Notes: a model not told the origin generated them from the letters alone. 64,000 nucleotides of DNA from Tolypothrix brevis GSE-NOS-MK-07-07A (GCA_019358985.1 JAHHIJ010000001.1:62001-126000), one strand, 5' to 3'. Shown: positions 49,021-58,438, counted from the first letter of the stretch. Program-made: numbers and translations.

Positions 49021-49740
49021 ATGGCTTCTGGTTTAAAATCTTCGACACTGGAACTCCTAAAACGCTTCAACCGAGCGTTTCCCCAGTTTTATGAGCAATT
49101 TGTTAGCAGTGAAATTCAACTGCAAAATTTGCGGCTAGCCTACCGTCTTTATAAAACCAGACGTGCCGTTATTGAGTTGAAACCGGAAGGTAGTAAAAGT
49201 GCCCTGCATTTTGCCTACCGCAACCAGTCTTTTCTCCTCAGTGATATTTTTGGTGTGCTGGCAGCTTATGGGCTAACTATCCACGGTTTAAGTCTATACG
49301 GACAGATCCAACCGCCGATGTTGGTTTTTATGAAACTCTTGGTGTCTCGTGGCAGTAGAGCTTTGACCGAGAAAACCGCCGAAAACGTCTGCCGTGCTGT
49401 TCGCGAGGCTTTAGGAGGTCGGTTTGAGGTAGAAGAAATGCTAGCAGTAGAATTCAACCTCGATGCCGGCTTAGAACAAATACAAACCGAATTCTATGTC
49501 GATCCGGTCTTTCATCTGCCTGCCTTAGTTATTGAAGCTGATAACCAACCGGGATTATTCTACAAAGTGATGTACGCCATTTGGCAAGAAGATTTGCTGG
49601 TGGTAAATGCTAATTTACTGGTTTGGCGCGGACGTACACGCCTTATCCTTTACTTATTAGGACCTAATGAAAGCCTGATTCCTGAATATCTAGGTAACAA
49701 AATTGCCGAAGGGGTGCGACAGAGATTAATGGGAAAATGA
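49021..49740 (+). CDS. Cyanobacterial protein with two ACT-like domains
   Basis: 239 aa from the ATG at 49021; the frame runs on upstream through the heptamer repeats, which is an artefact. After an N-terminal helical part, two stretches resemble ACT domains: FAYRNQSFLLSDIFGVLAAYGL and PALVIEADNQPGLFYKVMYA, the latter like the C-terminal part of GlnD. No nucleotidyltransferase or HD domain is present. Such proteins sense amino acids in other systems, so regulation is the best guess. Upstream of an unrelated hydrolase gene. Confidence 0.68.
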   Translation: MASGLKSSTLELLKRFNRAFPQFYEQFVSSEIQLQNLRLAYRLYKTRRAVIELKPEGSKSALHFAYRNQSFLLSDIFGVLAAYGLTIHGLSLYGQIQPPMLVFMKLLVSRGSRALTEKTAENVCRAVREALGGRFEVEEMLAVEFNLDAGLEQIQTEFYVDPVFHLPALVIEADNQPGLFYKVMYAIWQEDLLVVNANLLVWRGRTRLILYLLGPNESLIPEYLGNKIAEGVRQRLMGK

Positions 49741-49745
49741 AAAAA

Positions 49746-49830
49746 GTTACGTTGTTAGTTGTTGGTTGTTGGTTGTTGGTTGTTAGTTGTTTTAGTCACT
49801 ACTATCTACTACCCACTATCCACTAACCAC
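49746..49830 (+). repeat. TTGTTGG / CACTAAC heptamer repeats
   Basis: Tandem TTGTTGG-type heptamers (TTGTTGGTTGTTGGTTGTTG) at 49750-49785 are followed by ACTACCCACTATCCACTAAC at 49806-49826. The two parts are roughly complementary and may fold into one stem that ends the previous transcript. Confidence 0.6.
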
Positions 49831-49879
49831 TAACTCCCTCGTATTTAATCGCGCCCGCCCTTAAGGGTACGATGGAATT

Positions 49880-50791
49880 ATGGCAAGGATTGAAATATTG
49901 GGCGTTCCACACGCATACGAGCTAACGGCTCCCACGACCTACCCCCATGCTTTAGTTTTTATCCACGGTTGGCTCAATAGCCGTGGATACTGGCAACCTG
50001 TGATTTCTCACTTATCAGTTGATTTCCAGTGCCTGTCTTATGATTTGCGTGGGTTTGGTGAGTCCCAGCCTGAGGCAAAAATTGATTTTACTCGCGAAGA
50101 CACATCTAGTTTGAGCCTAACTGACAATGACCGTTGTGGAATTGGCTATCCATTGGATTCTGTTTATACTCCAGCTGCCTATGCTCAAGATTTAGCAGTT
50201 CTTCTGCAACAGATGAATATTAGCAGTGCTTGGCTAGTTGGTCATTCTTTAGGAGGCACCATCGCTCTTTGGGGTGCAGCACAAATGCTCGATTGCGTTA
50301 AGGGTGTCATCTGTATTAACGCAGGTGGTGGAATTTATCTCAAAGAAGCTTTTGAGCAGTTTCGCTCAACAGGTCAGCGGCTTTTGCAAATTCGTCCGAG
50401 GTGGCTGTGTCAAGTACCTTTGATTGATTTACTCTTTACTAGAGATACTGTGGCACGTCCTTTGGATCGCTTTTGGGCACGTCAAAGGGTGATTGATTTT
50501 GTTGTGGCTGACCCGGAAGCTGCTCTAGGAACGCTTCTAGATTCAACAACTGAAGAAGAAATTAACCGCTTACCCCAGTTGGTATCCAAAATTAAACAAC
50601 CAGTTTATTTCTTAGCTGGTGCCGAAGATAAAATTATGGAACCGAAGTATGTTCGCCATTTAGCTAGCTTTCATGCTTTGTTCCAATATTGTGGTGACAA
50701 TGTGATTGAAATTCCTGATTGCGGACATTTGGCAATGTTAGAACAGCCGGATGCGGTTGCCAATCACATCCGGTCAATAGTCAGGAGTTAG
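49880..50791 (+). CDS. Alpha/beta-fold hydrolase
   Basis: 303 aa, ATG start. HALVFIHGWLNSRGYW opens the fold; the nucleophile elbow is LVGHSLGGTIALWG (Ser about 120); the Asp is in YFLAGAEDKIMEP and the His in EIPDCGHLAMLEQP. Complete triad, so a working esterase/epoxide-hydrolase-like enzyme. It also has a variable insert (LSLTDNDRCGIGYPLDS). Substrate unknown. Confidence 0.85.
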   Translation: MARIEILGVPHAYELTAPTTYPHALVFIHGWLNSRGYWQPVISHLSVDFQCLSYDLRGFGESQPEAKIDFTREDTSSLSLTDNDRCGIGYPLDSVYTPAAYAQDLAVLLQQMNISSAWLVGHSLGGTIALWGAAQMLDCVKGVICINAGGGIYLKEAFEQFRSTGQRLLQIRPRWLCQVPLIDLLFTRDTVARPLDRFWARQRVIDFVVADPEAALGTLLDSTTEEEINRLPQLVSKIKQPVYFLAGAEDKIMEPKYVRHLASFHALFQYCGDNVIEIPDCGHLAMLEQPDAVANHIRSIVRS

Positions 50792-50825
50792 AAGTCAATG
50801 GGAAAGGCATCGCACAATAAATCAT

Positions 50826-50880
50826 GAAAATCTCTTCCCCCTTTCCCCTTTCCCCTTTCCCCTTTACCCCTCTTTTTTTT
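50826..50880 (+). repeat. CCCCTTT heptamer array
   Basis: At least five tandem CCCCTTT heptamers (TTTCCCCTTTCCCCTTTCCC) ending in a T-run at 50873-50880, in the gap between the hydrolase and the convergent tsaD; the end overlaps the tsaD 3' end slightly. Likely also acts as terminator sequence. Confidence 0.65.
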
Positions 50881-51916
50881 GATATAAATCCATGACTTGG
50901 GTAAGGGACAGTCTTGATTTCACGCTGAGGGTAAGTGGCGATGTATGACCAAGGGCTAGATGTTCTGAGGCTGTACAGCCTATCATAGCGGCGTTATCAG
51001 TGCAATATTTCATCGCCGGAAATAACACGCGCAGGTTACGCTCACAGGCGGCTGCTTGTAAATGTTTCCTCAAACCGCTGTTGGCAGCTACCCCTCCACC
51101 GACGGCGATAGTTTTCAGATCGTAGTCAAGGGCACAGGCGATCGCTCTTTTGGTCAGCGATCGCGCTACAGTTGACTGAAAACTCGCCGCAATATCCGCC
51201 ACAGGCACTTGCTCCCCATTTTTCTCGAATTGTTGCACTAGTCGCTGTACTGCCGTTTTTAACCCGCTAAAACTCGAATCATAGCGATGATACCCCCCAC
51301 CTGGTAAGGAAACTTTTCCTTCTGGCAAAACAAAGGCTTGGGGATTACCTGACTGCGCCAGTTTATCAATCATCGGTCCACCGGGATAGCCCAACTTTAA
51401 CAACCGCGCCACTTTATCAAAAGCTTCACCTGCCGCATCATCGCGAGTTTGTCCTAAAATTTCGTATTCACCACAATCTTTCACATAAATCAAGCTTGTG
51501 TGTCCGCCGGAAACCAGTAAGCTAAGAAAAGGAGGCTTGAGACTTGGCTCGCTTAAGTAAGTCGCGTAAATATGACCTTCAAGGTGGTGAATTCCTAAAA
51601 ATGGCTTATTGTGTACCATTGCCAGGGTTTTGGCGGCAGTTAACCCCACTAAGAGCGCTCCCACGAGTCCGGGCGCACAAGTTGCGGCAATTCCGTCGAT
51701 TTTTGCCCAATCTAATTTTGCTTGTTCGAGGGCTTGGGCGATCGCCTGATTTATCGTTTCTAAATGCTGGCGGGATGCCACCTCTGGCACTACCCCGCCA
51801 TACTGCTGATGAACCAGAATTTGCGAAGCAACAATACTACTACAAACTTGACGATTATTTACAATTGCTACGGCAGTTTCATCGCAGCTGGTTTCTATAG
51901 CTAAAACGGTTGCCAT
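50864..51916 (-). CDS. tsaD: tRNA N6-adenosine threonylcarbamoyltransferase
   Basis: 350 aa, ATG start. ASKHA-fold enzyme: [16 protein letters not shown] at the N-terminus, the iron-site HHLEGHIYA (two His), and [21 protein letters not shown] and [12 protein letters not shown] are typical. With TsaB/TsaE it moves the threonylcarbamoyl group from TC-AMP to A37 of tRNA. Divergent from psaF with a 176-base gap. Confidence 0.96.
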   Translation of the reverse strand: MATVLAIETSCDETAVAIVNNRQVCSSIVASQILVHQQYGGVVPEVASRQHLETINQAIAQALEQAKLDWAKIDGIAATCAPGLVGALLVGLTAAKTLAMVHNKPFLGIHHLEGHIYATYLSEPSLKPPFLSLLVSGGHTSLIYVKDCGEYEILGQTRDDAAGEAFDKVARLLKLGYPGGPMIDKLAQSGNPQAFVLPEGKVSLPGGGYHRYDSSFSGLKTAVQRLVQQFEKNGEQVPVADIAASFQSTVARSLTKRAIACALDYDLKTIAVGGGVAANSGLRKHLQAAACERNLRVLFPAMKYCTDNAAMIGCTASEHLALGHTSPLTLSVKSRLSLTQVMDLYQKKEG

Positions 51917-52092
51917 GACAGGATTATGTTGAATTAAGACTTGATGTCGAAGCTTTAACTTTTATTTACTTAAACTTTACTCGGTTCCCAGGCAAGAGTA
52001 TGATGACTTCCTAGTAATGCTGATAAACACCGTACAAGCCGCTTCGTTTTGTACAAAAAACTTTTTGTTTCGTAATAAAAGGAAACAACCTA

Positions 52093-52590
52093 ATGAGACG
52101 ATTGTTTACTTTGGTTTTGGCGATTTGCCTAATGTTCAATTTTGCGCCGCCAGCAAAAGCTTTAGGGGCTGACCTTGTACCCTGCAAGGACTCCCCTGCT
52201 TTTCAAGAACGGGCAGCAGAAGCGCGTAACACTACATCTGACCCCGCCTCCGGGGAAAAGCGATTTGAGCGTTATGCCCAAGCTTTGTGTGGTCCAGAAG
52301 GTCTACCTCATTTGATAGTGGATGGTAGTCTTGATCACGCTGGTGACTTTCTAATTCCCAGCATCCTGTTCCTGTATATCGCCGGATGGATTGGCTGGGT
52401 AGGTCGCGCTTATCTACAAGCCATCAAAAAAGAAGGTGGCGACGTGGAGAAAAAGGAAATCACAATCGACCTGCCAATAGCATTACCTCTCATGCTGTCA
52501 GGCTTCACTTGGCCCCTATCAGCCGTGAAAGAACTGCTTTCAGGCGAATTGACAGCTAAAGATACCGAAATCCCCATTTCGCCTCGCTAA
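52093..52590 (+). CDS. psaF: Photosystem I reaction centre subunit III (PsaF)
   Basis: 165 aa, normal length, ATG with AAGGAAA ahead. Signal peptide 1-23 ([21 protein letters not shown]) for lumenal translocation. The mature part has the lumenal [12 protein letters not shown] region, one main membrane helix (about 90-115, [19 protein letters not shown]) and a C-terminal segment. It stabilises PSI and its lumenal side. psaJ follows after 38 bases. Confidence 0.96.
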   Translation: MRRLFTLVLAICLMFNFAPPAKALGADLVPCKDSPAFQERAAEARNTTSDPASGEKRFERYAQALCGPEGLPHLIVDGSLDHAGDFLIPSILFLYIAGWIGWVGRAYLQAIKKEGGDVEKKEITIDLPIALPLMLSGFTWPLSAVKELLSGELTAKDTEIPISPR

Positions 52591-52628
52591 CCATCATTGG
52601 CAATTTCATCTATTTTGGAGAATGATTC

Positions 52629-52763
52629 ATGCCGGAAAATTATTTGCTTAAATATCTTTCCCTCGCACCAGTTTTACTTTTCGTCAATTTATCTTTGACG
52701 GCGATTTTGCTGATTTTGTTTAACAACTGGTTCCCCGACCTACTTTTCCATCCGTTGCCATAA
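52629..52763 (+). CDS. psaJ: Photosystem I subunit IX (PsaJ)
   Basis: 44 aa, ATG start. The sequence opens MPENYLLKYLSLAPVL and ends LLFHPLP, with one membrane helix (LFVNLSLTAILLILFNNW). Too short for many gene callers. Binds next to PsaF in PSI; the psaF-psaJ order is the usual cyanobacterial operon. Confidence 0.94.
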   Translation: MPENYLLKYLSLAPVLLFVNLSLTAILLILFNNWFPDLLFHPLP

Positions 52764-52794
52764 ACGACGGAATTAAAGAATTTTGTTAGCAATA

Positions 52795-52838
52795 AATAGT
52801 TAGTAGTTAGTTGACTACTAACTACTAACTATTATTAC
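52795..52838 (+). repeat. TAGTTAG repeat hairpin between psaJ and psaL
   Basis: TAGTTAGTAGTTAGT and ACTACTAACTACTAACTA pair around TG, followed by TTATTA. Probably the terminator of psaFJ, built from heptamer repeats. Confidence 0.6.
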
Positions 52839-52884
52839 TAATAATAAATAATCAAGGATCTTAATTTAGAGGCAAAGACAAAAT

Positions 52885-53406
52885 ATGGCGCAAGCAATAG
52901 ACGCATCAAAAAACAGTCCTAGCGATGTTAGAAATCGCGAGGTTGTCTTTCCAGAATGGCACGATTCCCAGCGGGGAAATCTAGAAACCCCGGTTAATTC
53001 TTCTCCATTGGTCAAGTGGTTTATTAATAATTTACCCGCCTATCGCCCAGGTATAACTACCTTCAGACGAGGGTTAGAAATCGGTATGGCTCATGGTTAC
53101 TTGATATTTGGTCCATTTGCCAAATTGGGTCCCCTGCGGAATACAGATAACGCCAACTTAGCTGGGTTACTAGCAACCATTGGCTTAATTGTTATTCTTA
53201 CCACTACCCTGTCCCTGTACGCTAATAGCAATCCTCTGGGACCAGTTGCCACCGTCACTGTACCAAATCCTCCGGATTCTTTTAAAACTAAAGAAGGATG
53301 GAGTAACTTTGGCAGTGCTTTCTTAATTGGTGGTCTTGGTGGTGCAGTAGTTGCCTACTTTGTGGCTTCCAATATCGAACTAATTCGAGGTTTATTCGGC
53401 GGTTAA
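52885..53406 (+). CDS. psaL: Photosystem I subunit XI (PsaL)
   Basis: 173 aa, ATG start. N-terminal stromal part, then the YRPGITTFRRGLEIGMAHGY loop and three membrane helices (about 90-112, 140-165 plus the middle). PsaL joins PSI monomers into trimers or tetramers. 122 bases after psaJ, so part of the same photosystem I locus, possibly with its own promoter. Confidence 0.95.
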   Translation: MAQAIDASKNSPSDVRNREVVFPEWHDSQRGNLETPVNSSPLVKWFINNLPAYRPGITTFRRGLEIGMAHGYLIFGPFAKLGPLRNTDNANLAGLLATIGLIVILTTTLSLYANSNPLGPVATVTVPNPPDSFKTKEGWSNFGSAFLIGGLGGAVVAYFVASNIELIRGLFGG

Positions 53407-53413
53407 TTTAGTC

Positions 53414-53505
53414 ACTAGTACAGGTCGGCAGAAGGAATAAAGCTGATTTTATAGGCTTTTTGCTTATTTTGAATGGTTGGCTTACTTACGCCGAGATGCA
53501 CTAGT
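53414..53505. repeat. Element with CTAGTAC-family ends, diverged
   Basis: Left ACTAGTACAGGTCGGCAGAA and right TTACTTACGCCGAGATGCAC-TAG are inverted relatives of the right end of the 18705-18811 element. The middle is unrelated, so both ends may come from one recombination. Confidence 0.5.
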
Positions 53506-53629
53506 CATTTGACTAATAATTATAAGGACATAAAGGAAAGCTTAACTTTTTCTTTGTGTCCTTTATTTGTTGGAGTCATAAACAATGGACATCGACCGCT
53601 ATGTTTATTATGCGTTGCCCGAAACCCTT

Positions 53630-53657
53630 GTAGAGACGTAGCAATGCTACGTCTCTA
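53630..53657. repeat. GTAGAGACGTAGC palindrome, second copy
   Basis: GTAGAGACGTAGCAATGCTACGTCTCTA; same family as 34550-34576. Confidence 0.6.
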
Positions 53658-53822
53658 AGTAGGTGGGTGAGAAAATTTATAACTATGTCCGAAGCGAACG
53701 CAACGAAGTGGAGTGTTCGCGGAGCGTGTCGCAGACAAGCAATCGCAAGGTTTTCAGCGTTTTACTTTTCGTTACATAGTTAGGTTTATTTGTGCCTACC
53801 TCTCTATCTAATCATCTGTAGT

Positions 53823-54437
53823 TTAGATGTGTTCTGTTAATCTAAATAAAGCGGCAGCGATGGCATTTACAGCAGTCTCAAAATCATCATTCACGATTTG
53901 AATATCAAATTCTTCTGCGGCTTTAATTTCTTCTTGAGCGCATTGCAGACGACGCGCGATCGCTTCAGATGAATCCTGTCCGCGATTGCGTATCCGTTGC
54001 TCTAACTCTTCAAATGAAGGTGGTAGAATAAAGATGCTGAGGGCGCTAGGGAAAGAAGAACGGATTTGTCGTGCCCCTTCCAACTCAATTTCTAGCACAA
54101 CCATCTTTCCGTCGCTAATTTGCTTAAGTACTCCTTCACGAGGAGTGCCGTAATAATTACCCGCAAATTCTGCCCACTCTAGGAATTCACCTTGAGCAAC
54201 CAATTGTTCAAATTTGTTACGGCTAATAAAGTAATAATTTTTGCCGTCAATTTCCCCAGTCCGGGGAGAACGAGTGGTTACGGATACTGAATAGTATAGC
54301 TCCGGATAACGCTCTAGAAGCGATCGCATGAGTGTGCCTTTGCCGACACCACTGGGACCGGTTAAAACAATCAGCCTGCCCAGAGGGGGGCATTCTTGGG
54401 TAGTAGCACCATTCTGGATGGATAAAACTTGCATCAT
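53823..54437 (-). CDS. gmk: Guanylate kinase
   Basis: 204 aa from the first of two ATGs at 54437 (GAGGGG lies right ahead, so the second ATG at 54434 may be the true start; a TTG at 54461 is less likely). P-loop [17 protein letters not shown]-binding region [18 protein letters not shown] and [10 protein letters not shown]. Phosphorylates GMP to GDP. Preceded on the same strand by remA, a pairing also seen in Firmicutes. Confidence 0.94.
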   Translation of the reverse strand: MMQVLSIQNGATTQECPPLGRLIVLTGPSGVGKGTLMRSLLERYPELYYSVSVTTRSPRTGEIDGKNYYFISRNKFEQLVAQGEFLEWAEFAGNYYGTPREGVLKQISDGKMVVLEIELEGARQIRSSFPSALSIFILPPSFEELEQRIRNRGQDSSEAIARRLQCAQEEIKAAEEFDIQIVNDDFETAVNAIAAALFRLTEHI

Positions 54438-54605
54438 CCCCTCAACTTGTGAATTAATCAATAGACATTATTCATTAGTCATTCGCGAAAGCGAGTATTG
54501 ACTAATGAAATAAATTGGTAGCATGGGTGACAGAAAACTTGTCTAATTCACATATTACTGCTGATGTGGCGCAAATAGGGGTGGGGCTTTCAACCCACCC
54601 CCCAA

Positions 54606-54872
54606 TCAATTATCTACAACTTGATGCTCACGGGAAACTACAAAGCGATTTGCTACAGTTTCCGGTTGAATCGCCGAAAGAATCACATGACTGGAATCTG
54701 TGATAATTACAGCTCTAGTCCTGCGACCATAAGTCGCGTCAATCAGTTGACCTCTGTCCCTTGCGTCAGTGATAATTCGCTTAATCGGGGCAGACTCTGG
54801 ACTGACAATGGCAACTACTCGATTGGCAGACACAATGTTGCCAAAACCGATGTTGATTAACTGAATCTCCAT
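54606..54872 (-). CDS. remA: RemA/DUF370 family DNA-binding regulator
   Basis: 88 aa, ATG start. Full-length family member: [20 protein letters not shown], then [19 protein letters not shown] and [19 protein letters not shown]. In Bacillus RemA activates matrix genes by wrapping DNA as a ring. In cyanobacteria its role is not settled. 168 bases ahead of gmk on the same strand, the Firmicute order. Confidence 0.9.
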   Translation of the reverse strand: MEIQLINIGFGNIVSANRVVAIVSPESAPIKRIITDARDRGQLIDATYGRRTRAVIITDSSHVILSAIQPETVANRFVVSREHQVVDN

Positions 54873-55191
54873 AAAAAAACTTACGCCAAATACACTGTGA
54901 GAAGCTCATTAGTAACTTATTTACATGTTATCTATAAAAAATGGGAGTTACAACGATTAAAATCAAGCCAATAAGCGTTTTTTAATTCTCACTGCTTTTT
55001 TTAGCTATTTCTGACCCAATTTTACTCAAAATACTTCTAAAGAAATAGGCGAAGTAATACTAACACAAGCTATTGAGTTGGTCGTTAAATTAAACCAGGA
55101 CTTACGCGCTCGTCAGTTTCTTGTTGCCAACTTACGCAACTTAATTTTTACTCCTTATTTGCCTTAGCAAAGTTATTGAAGCTGAAAACGG
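54873..55191. other. Divergent control region, remA / nuclease-like gene
   Basis: 319 bases. A partial end of the TAGGACTTACGCAC element (CCAGGACTTACGCGCTCG) is at 55095-55112. The remainder is AT-rich; promoters for both genes expected. Confidence 0.5.
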
Positions 55192-55824
55192 ATGACACAG
55201 ACAACAGCCATCACGGACGCAATTACTAATCTAGCGGACGCAGAAAACCGCTTCGGGTTCATTCGCATTGAGGATGAGCGGTTTTTCCCGGAGTGGTGCG
55301 CGGAACTGCCAGAAATTAGTGATGGGGATAAAGCCGGACTTGATGTCCTGCGCCGCAGGTATCTTTATCACCGTGCAGGCGGAAATTTGCTAGAAGGGAC
55401 AGTGATGCTATTGCTAGTCTCTCCATTATTAGCGCTTGCTGGATTTTACGATCCGCCGTTCCGCATCAAGGCAGAATCCTCAGTGGAGCTGGTACTGGAT
55501 GACGATGAGGAAATTCTACGTGGACGAATTGATGTTCTCGTCTTGCAAGATCGGTTATGGGTGATGGTGCTGGAATCAAAAAAAACTACCCTGTCGGTGT
55601 GGTCGGCAGTACCACAAGCCTTGACGTATCTGATGGCAAACCCCAACCCCAATCTACCCGTATTTGGCATGGTGACGAATGGGGACGATATTTTGTTTAT
55701 CAAGGTAGTACAGGCAGGTACGCCACAGTACGATCTGTCACGGGTGTTCGCCCCGTTTACGAATGCCAGAGAACTGTACAGCGTTTTACAAATTCTCAAG
55801 GGATTTGCTTTTGCAGTTACCTAG
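55192..55824 (+). CDS. Orphan restriction-endonuclease-like protein
   Basis: 210 aa, ATG start. The middle shows a PD-(D/E)xK-like pattern: acidic residues in VELVLDDDEEILRGRIDVLVL and VMVLESKKT (ExK). Such proteins are often annotated as type I restriction subunit R-like in cyanobacteria, but no helicase, methylase or specificity gene is present. Standalone on the plus strand, closely followed by a small mobile repeat (55826). GC content is somewhat higher than neighbours. Function unknown; DNA binding or cutting is a guess. Confidence 0.62.
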   Translation: MTQTTAITDAITNLADAENRFGFIRIEDERFFPEWCAELPEISDGDKAGLDVLRRRYLYHRAGGNLLEGTVMLLLVSPLLALAGFYDPPFRIKAESSVELVLDDDEEILRGRIDVLVLQDRLWVMVLESKKTTLSVWSAVPQALTYLMANPNPNLPVFGMVTNGDDILFIKVVQAGTPQYDLSRVFAPFTNARELYSVLQILKGFAFAVT

Positions 55825-55825
55825 C

Positions 55826-55937
55826 TGGCATTGCTGAATTGATGTATGAATCCTTGTAAAGACGTTCCGCCGGAACGTCTCTACAAGTATTTTAGTATTA
55901 TATAAAATTATTTTCATACCCTGATTCAGCAACGCCA
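55826..55937. repeat. Inverted-repeat element, GGCGTTGCTGA family, copy 2, with nested palindrome
   Basis: TGGCATTGCTGAATT and GATTCAGCAACGCCA are inverted ends; inside, 55856-55884 is a GTAAAGACGTTCC-GCC-GGAACGTCTCTAC palindrome. Same plan as 23315-23450. It begins directly after the stop of the nuclease-like gene, and a CTAGTAC element follows 5 bases later. Confidence 0.7.
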
Positions 55938-55942
55938 CCTAG

Positions 55943-56047
55943 CTAGTACCGCTTTGCGGAAGTCAAAAGTCACTCATTCAAAAGTAATATGGAGTAAGCT
56001 TTTTAGCGATTGAGAATGGTCTGTTTATTTCTGCCGAACTGTACTAG
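55943..56047 (+). repeat. CTAGTAC element, copy 3
   Basis: 105 bases, over 90 percent like 18705-18811 by eye, same strand (GCGGAAGTCAAAAGTCACTC, TTAGCGATTGAGAATGGTCT, CCGAACTGTACTAG). Confidence 0.75.
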
Positions 56048-56137
56048 AATCCTCTTTTGCGATCGCCTGAAATTTCAACCAAATAGCCCGCCGATGCTGC
56101 TTTAATCTGGATCTACTGGTCTGGGTAGTTCATATAA

Positions 56138-58438
56138 TCAACTTTTAGCAGCCTTTTTCATTTCTTGCCACCTTTGTCGCAGTCGATTCAAATTCGGCGC
56201 ATGACCACCATAACGCCAGCTATTATATGATTGGCAAATTTCATCTATTACCTCAGCCGTCGCTGGTGAATGATGCTGGTATGAAACGCTAGCATACTCT
56301 AAAGGCGTTTGTGCTGGGTGCTTGCTAAAACCTTTTTCAGCTAAAGTTTGCAGCATTTGTTGATAAAGGCTTTCCATTGGTGGCAATTTTCTCAAAGTAC
56401 GCCCCTTCAGCCATTTTCGCCACTGTACCCAACCCAACCAACCTAAAAAAGCCGTTGCAGTTGCCAAAATTAAGCCTGTCAATACACCTAGCCAACCTTG
56501 ATAAAATAAAGCAAAAAATAGAGCGATCGCTTTACCAATCCAACTAAATATAGCCCCAAATACATTATTTAATAAACTTGTCACCGGCGAGGGCAACCAG
56601 CCTGCAACCCAATTCCAAAATTGACGCAACACGCTAAAAGTCTCAGTCTCTTCTATTGAAGGTGGAATCAGGGGATGGTTGGGAATTGGATCGAAGGTAA
56701 ACCAACCATGTTTGGGGAAATACACCTCTGTCATTGCATAAGCATCGGTGTTGCGAACAATGTACATCCCCGTGAATGGGTTAAACTCTCCGGAACTAAA
56801 TCCTGCTACCAACCGCGCTGGAATGCCAATAGAACGCAGCATCACCGTTAAAACTGTGGAAAAGTGGTCCCGATAGCCTCCTTTTTGCTTAAACAAAAAG
56901 GTTTCTACTAAGTCCTCTTTCTCACCTAAGTAAGGCAGTCCTAAGGGATTTTCGGGAATAAAATAATTTTGCTTGAGATATTGAGCTAAATAAAGTGCTT
57001 TTTCGTAAGCTGAATCAAGGGATTTTTCTGACTTTCCGACTCGTTCTCGATTGTAATTAGTTAAAATTTCTTCGGTGCGCTGTCGGACTTTTTCGGCAAT
57101 TTCTGGGGGAATTTGCAGATAGAAATTTTTAATATTTTGGGGATAGTTAGTTGAAGCGTTTCCTAAAGAAGTGCGATCGCGGTAAGGTACATCGGAAATT
57201 ATCGTATAAGTCAGGTCTTCTGATAATCCCACAGGCGATCGCAAAGAACCTTCTTTATCAACAGCTATCACCGGTGTGGGAAAGTATACTTCCTTCGGAT
57301 AACTCATCGCCGGAATTAAGTTAGGTAAATCCGACACCACAGTGTAAGTTTGGACTATTTCTTTAGTTGGCGTATTTATTGCTGGGGGGTTGAGATAAAT
57401 TTGGTAAGACCAAGGCGATCGCTTGACGGTAAGAACCTGTTCATTGCGGGAAATCTCCCATCCTTTACCCGTGTAGCGATCAAACGCCAAAACTCGCCAA
57501 AAACCTTCTACTTGCGATCGCACACGCATCACCACTTTGGGTTTCATCTCTCCCCGCAGGTTTTGGTTAATCTGGCTATTAAAACCGTAATAAAACGTAT
57601 TATTCAATCCCCCCGGTTTGCCGTTTTTACTTTCCGCCGTCCCGTTGCTATTATTACCTTGATTATTGGCATTACCTTGGCGGACATAACCGGGATTGAT
57701 GATACTGCGTCCTGTAAAACCGCCTTTAACTTCGATAGGGGAACTTACGGGGAAAGTACGCAGTTGATAGCCAGGAAAACGCGGCATTACAGCAAAAATT
57801 ACCAATCCTAGCCCGACAATTAAAGTAAAAAGCAAAAAGTAAGAAGATAATTTTCTGAATTTTATCTTTACCCTTTGACCTTTTTCGTTTTCTAAGCCGA
57901 GGCGAGAACGGTAATCTATAACTAAAGTTGGCAGAGCGATCGCTAAAAACAAAATCAACATTGGCGCAAACTCAAAAGTTTGACTTAGCGTCGCTGCCAC
58001 ACCCAGCAAAATCAGCCCAATCACAATAGAATATCCCAAATCCTTGCGGCGAGGCATATCAAAACTGTGAAGGACTTGTAATTGAATTAGTAACTCAGCT
58101 AAACCCAGCCGTGTATCATTCAACTCGCCTAGCAATCGCCCTAAGAATGCACCTAGTGCTACTAACATTCCAATGGCGATACAAAACTTAACGGATATAT
58201 TAGCATCTCGACGACGGTAATAACTCCAAATTGTACCTACCACGCTTAGAGGAATTGCCCAAAAACTAAATGCCGTTTGAGCCGCAATATCTGTCGCCAA
58301 AATTCCCACAATTACCAAAGCTAGCACCAGCACCCGTAAGGTAATTGAATCTTCCACTTCCATTAAAGGTGAAGAGCGCAAATGCCGCCAATAATGATTA
58401 ACAGGTAAACGCCGACTTATCCTGGACAAATTAAACAT
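56138..58438 (-). CDS. TgpA-type transglutaminase-fold membrane protein, catalytic residues replaced
   Basis: 766 aa from the ATG at 58438 (frame open further, but MFNLSRISRRLP is the likely start). An N-terminal block of about six membrane segments (DUF3488 type, residues about 40-230), a large outer part with the transglutaminase fold at about 470-620, then one membrane segment (about 650-690) and a DUF4129-like tail. In active enzymes the core reads GxC-E-H-F and DxHAW; here it is GGYRDHFSTVL and TDAYAMTEVYF, so Cys is Arg and His is Tyr, while FDPIP keeps the Asp. Peptide cross-linking or cleavage is therefore unlikely. Alone on its strand next to patU/hetZ-like genes. Confidence 0.82.
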   Translation of the reverse strand: MFNLSRISRRLPVNHYWRHLRSSPLMEVEDSITLRVLVLALVIVGILATDIAAQTAFSFWAIPLSVVGTIWSYYRRRDANISVKFCIAIGMLVALGAFLGRLLGELNDTRLGLAELLIQLQVLHSFDMPRRKDLGYSIVIGLILLGVAATLSQTFEFAPMLILFLAIALPTLVIDYRSRLGLENEKGQRVKIKFRKLSSYFLLFTLIVGLGLVIFAVMPRFPGYQLRTFPVSSPIEVKGGFTGRSIINPGYVRQGNANNQGNNSNGTAESKNGKPGGLNNTFYYGFNSQINQNLRGEMKPKVVMRVRSQVEGFWRVLAFDRYTGKGWEISRNEQVLTVKRSPWSYQIYLNPPAINTPTKEIVQTYTVVSDLPNLIPAMSYPKEVYFPTPVIAVDKEGSLRSPVGLSEDLTYTIISDVPYRDRTSLGNASTNYPQNIKNFYLQIPPEIAEKVRQRTEEILTNYNRERVGKSEKSLDSAYEKALYLAQYLKQNYFIPENPLGLPYLGEKEDLVETFLFKQKGGYRDHFSTVLTVMLRSIGIPARLVAGFSSGEFNPFTGMYIVRNTDAYAMTEVYFPKHGWFTFDPIPNHPLIPPSIEETETFSVLRQFWNWVAGWLPSPVTSLLNNVFGAIFSWIGKAIALFFALFYQGWLGVLTGLILATATAFLGWLGWVQWRKWLKGRTLRKLPPMESLYQQMLQTLAEKGFSKHPAQTPLEYASVSYQHHSPATAEVIDEICQSYNSWRYGGHAPNLNRLRQRWQEMKKAAKS

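Larger units (their letters stand above)
53407..53822. other. Repeat-rich gap between psaL and gmk
   Basis: 416 bases between convergent genes. Contains an element with CTAGTAC-type ends (53414-53505), a GTAGAGACGTAGC palindrome (53630-53657) and a stretch of GGAGTGTTCGCGGAGCGTGT (53711-53730) repeats. psaI was looked for and not found here. No gene. Confidence 0.55.

Noticed and set aside
53407-53822. psaI after psaL
   Set aside because: Searched for a 35-45 codon hydrophobic frame in this gap; none with a start and a proper helix was found.
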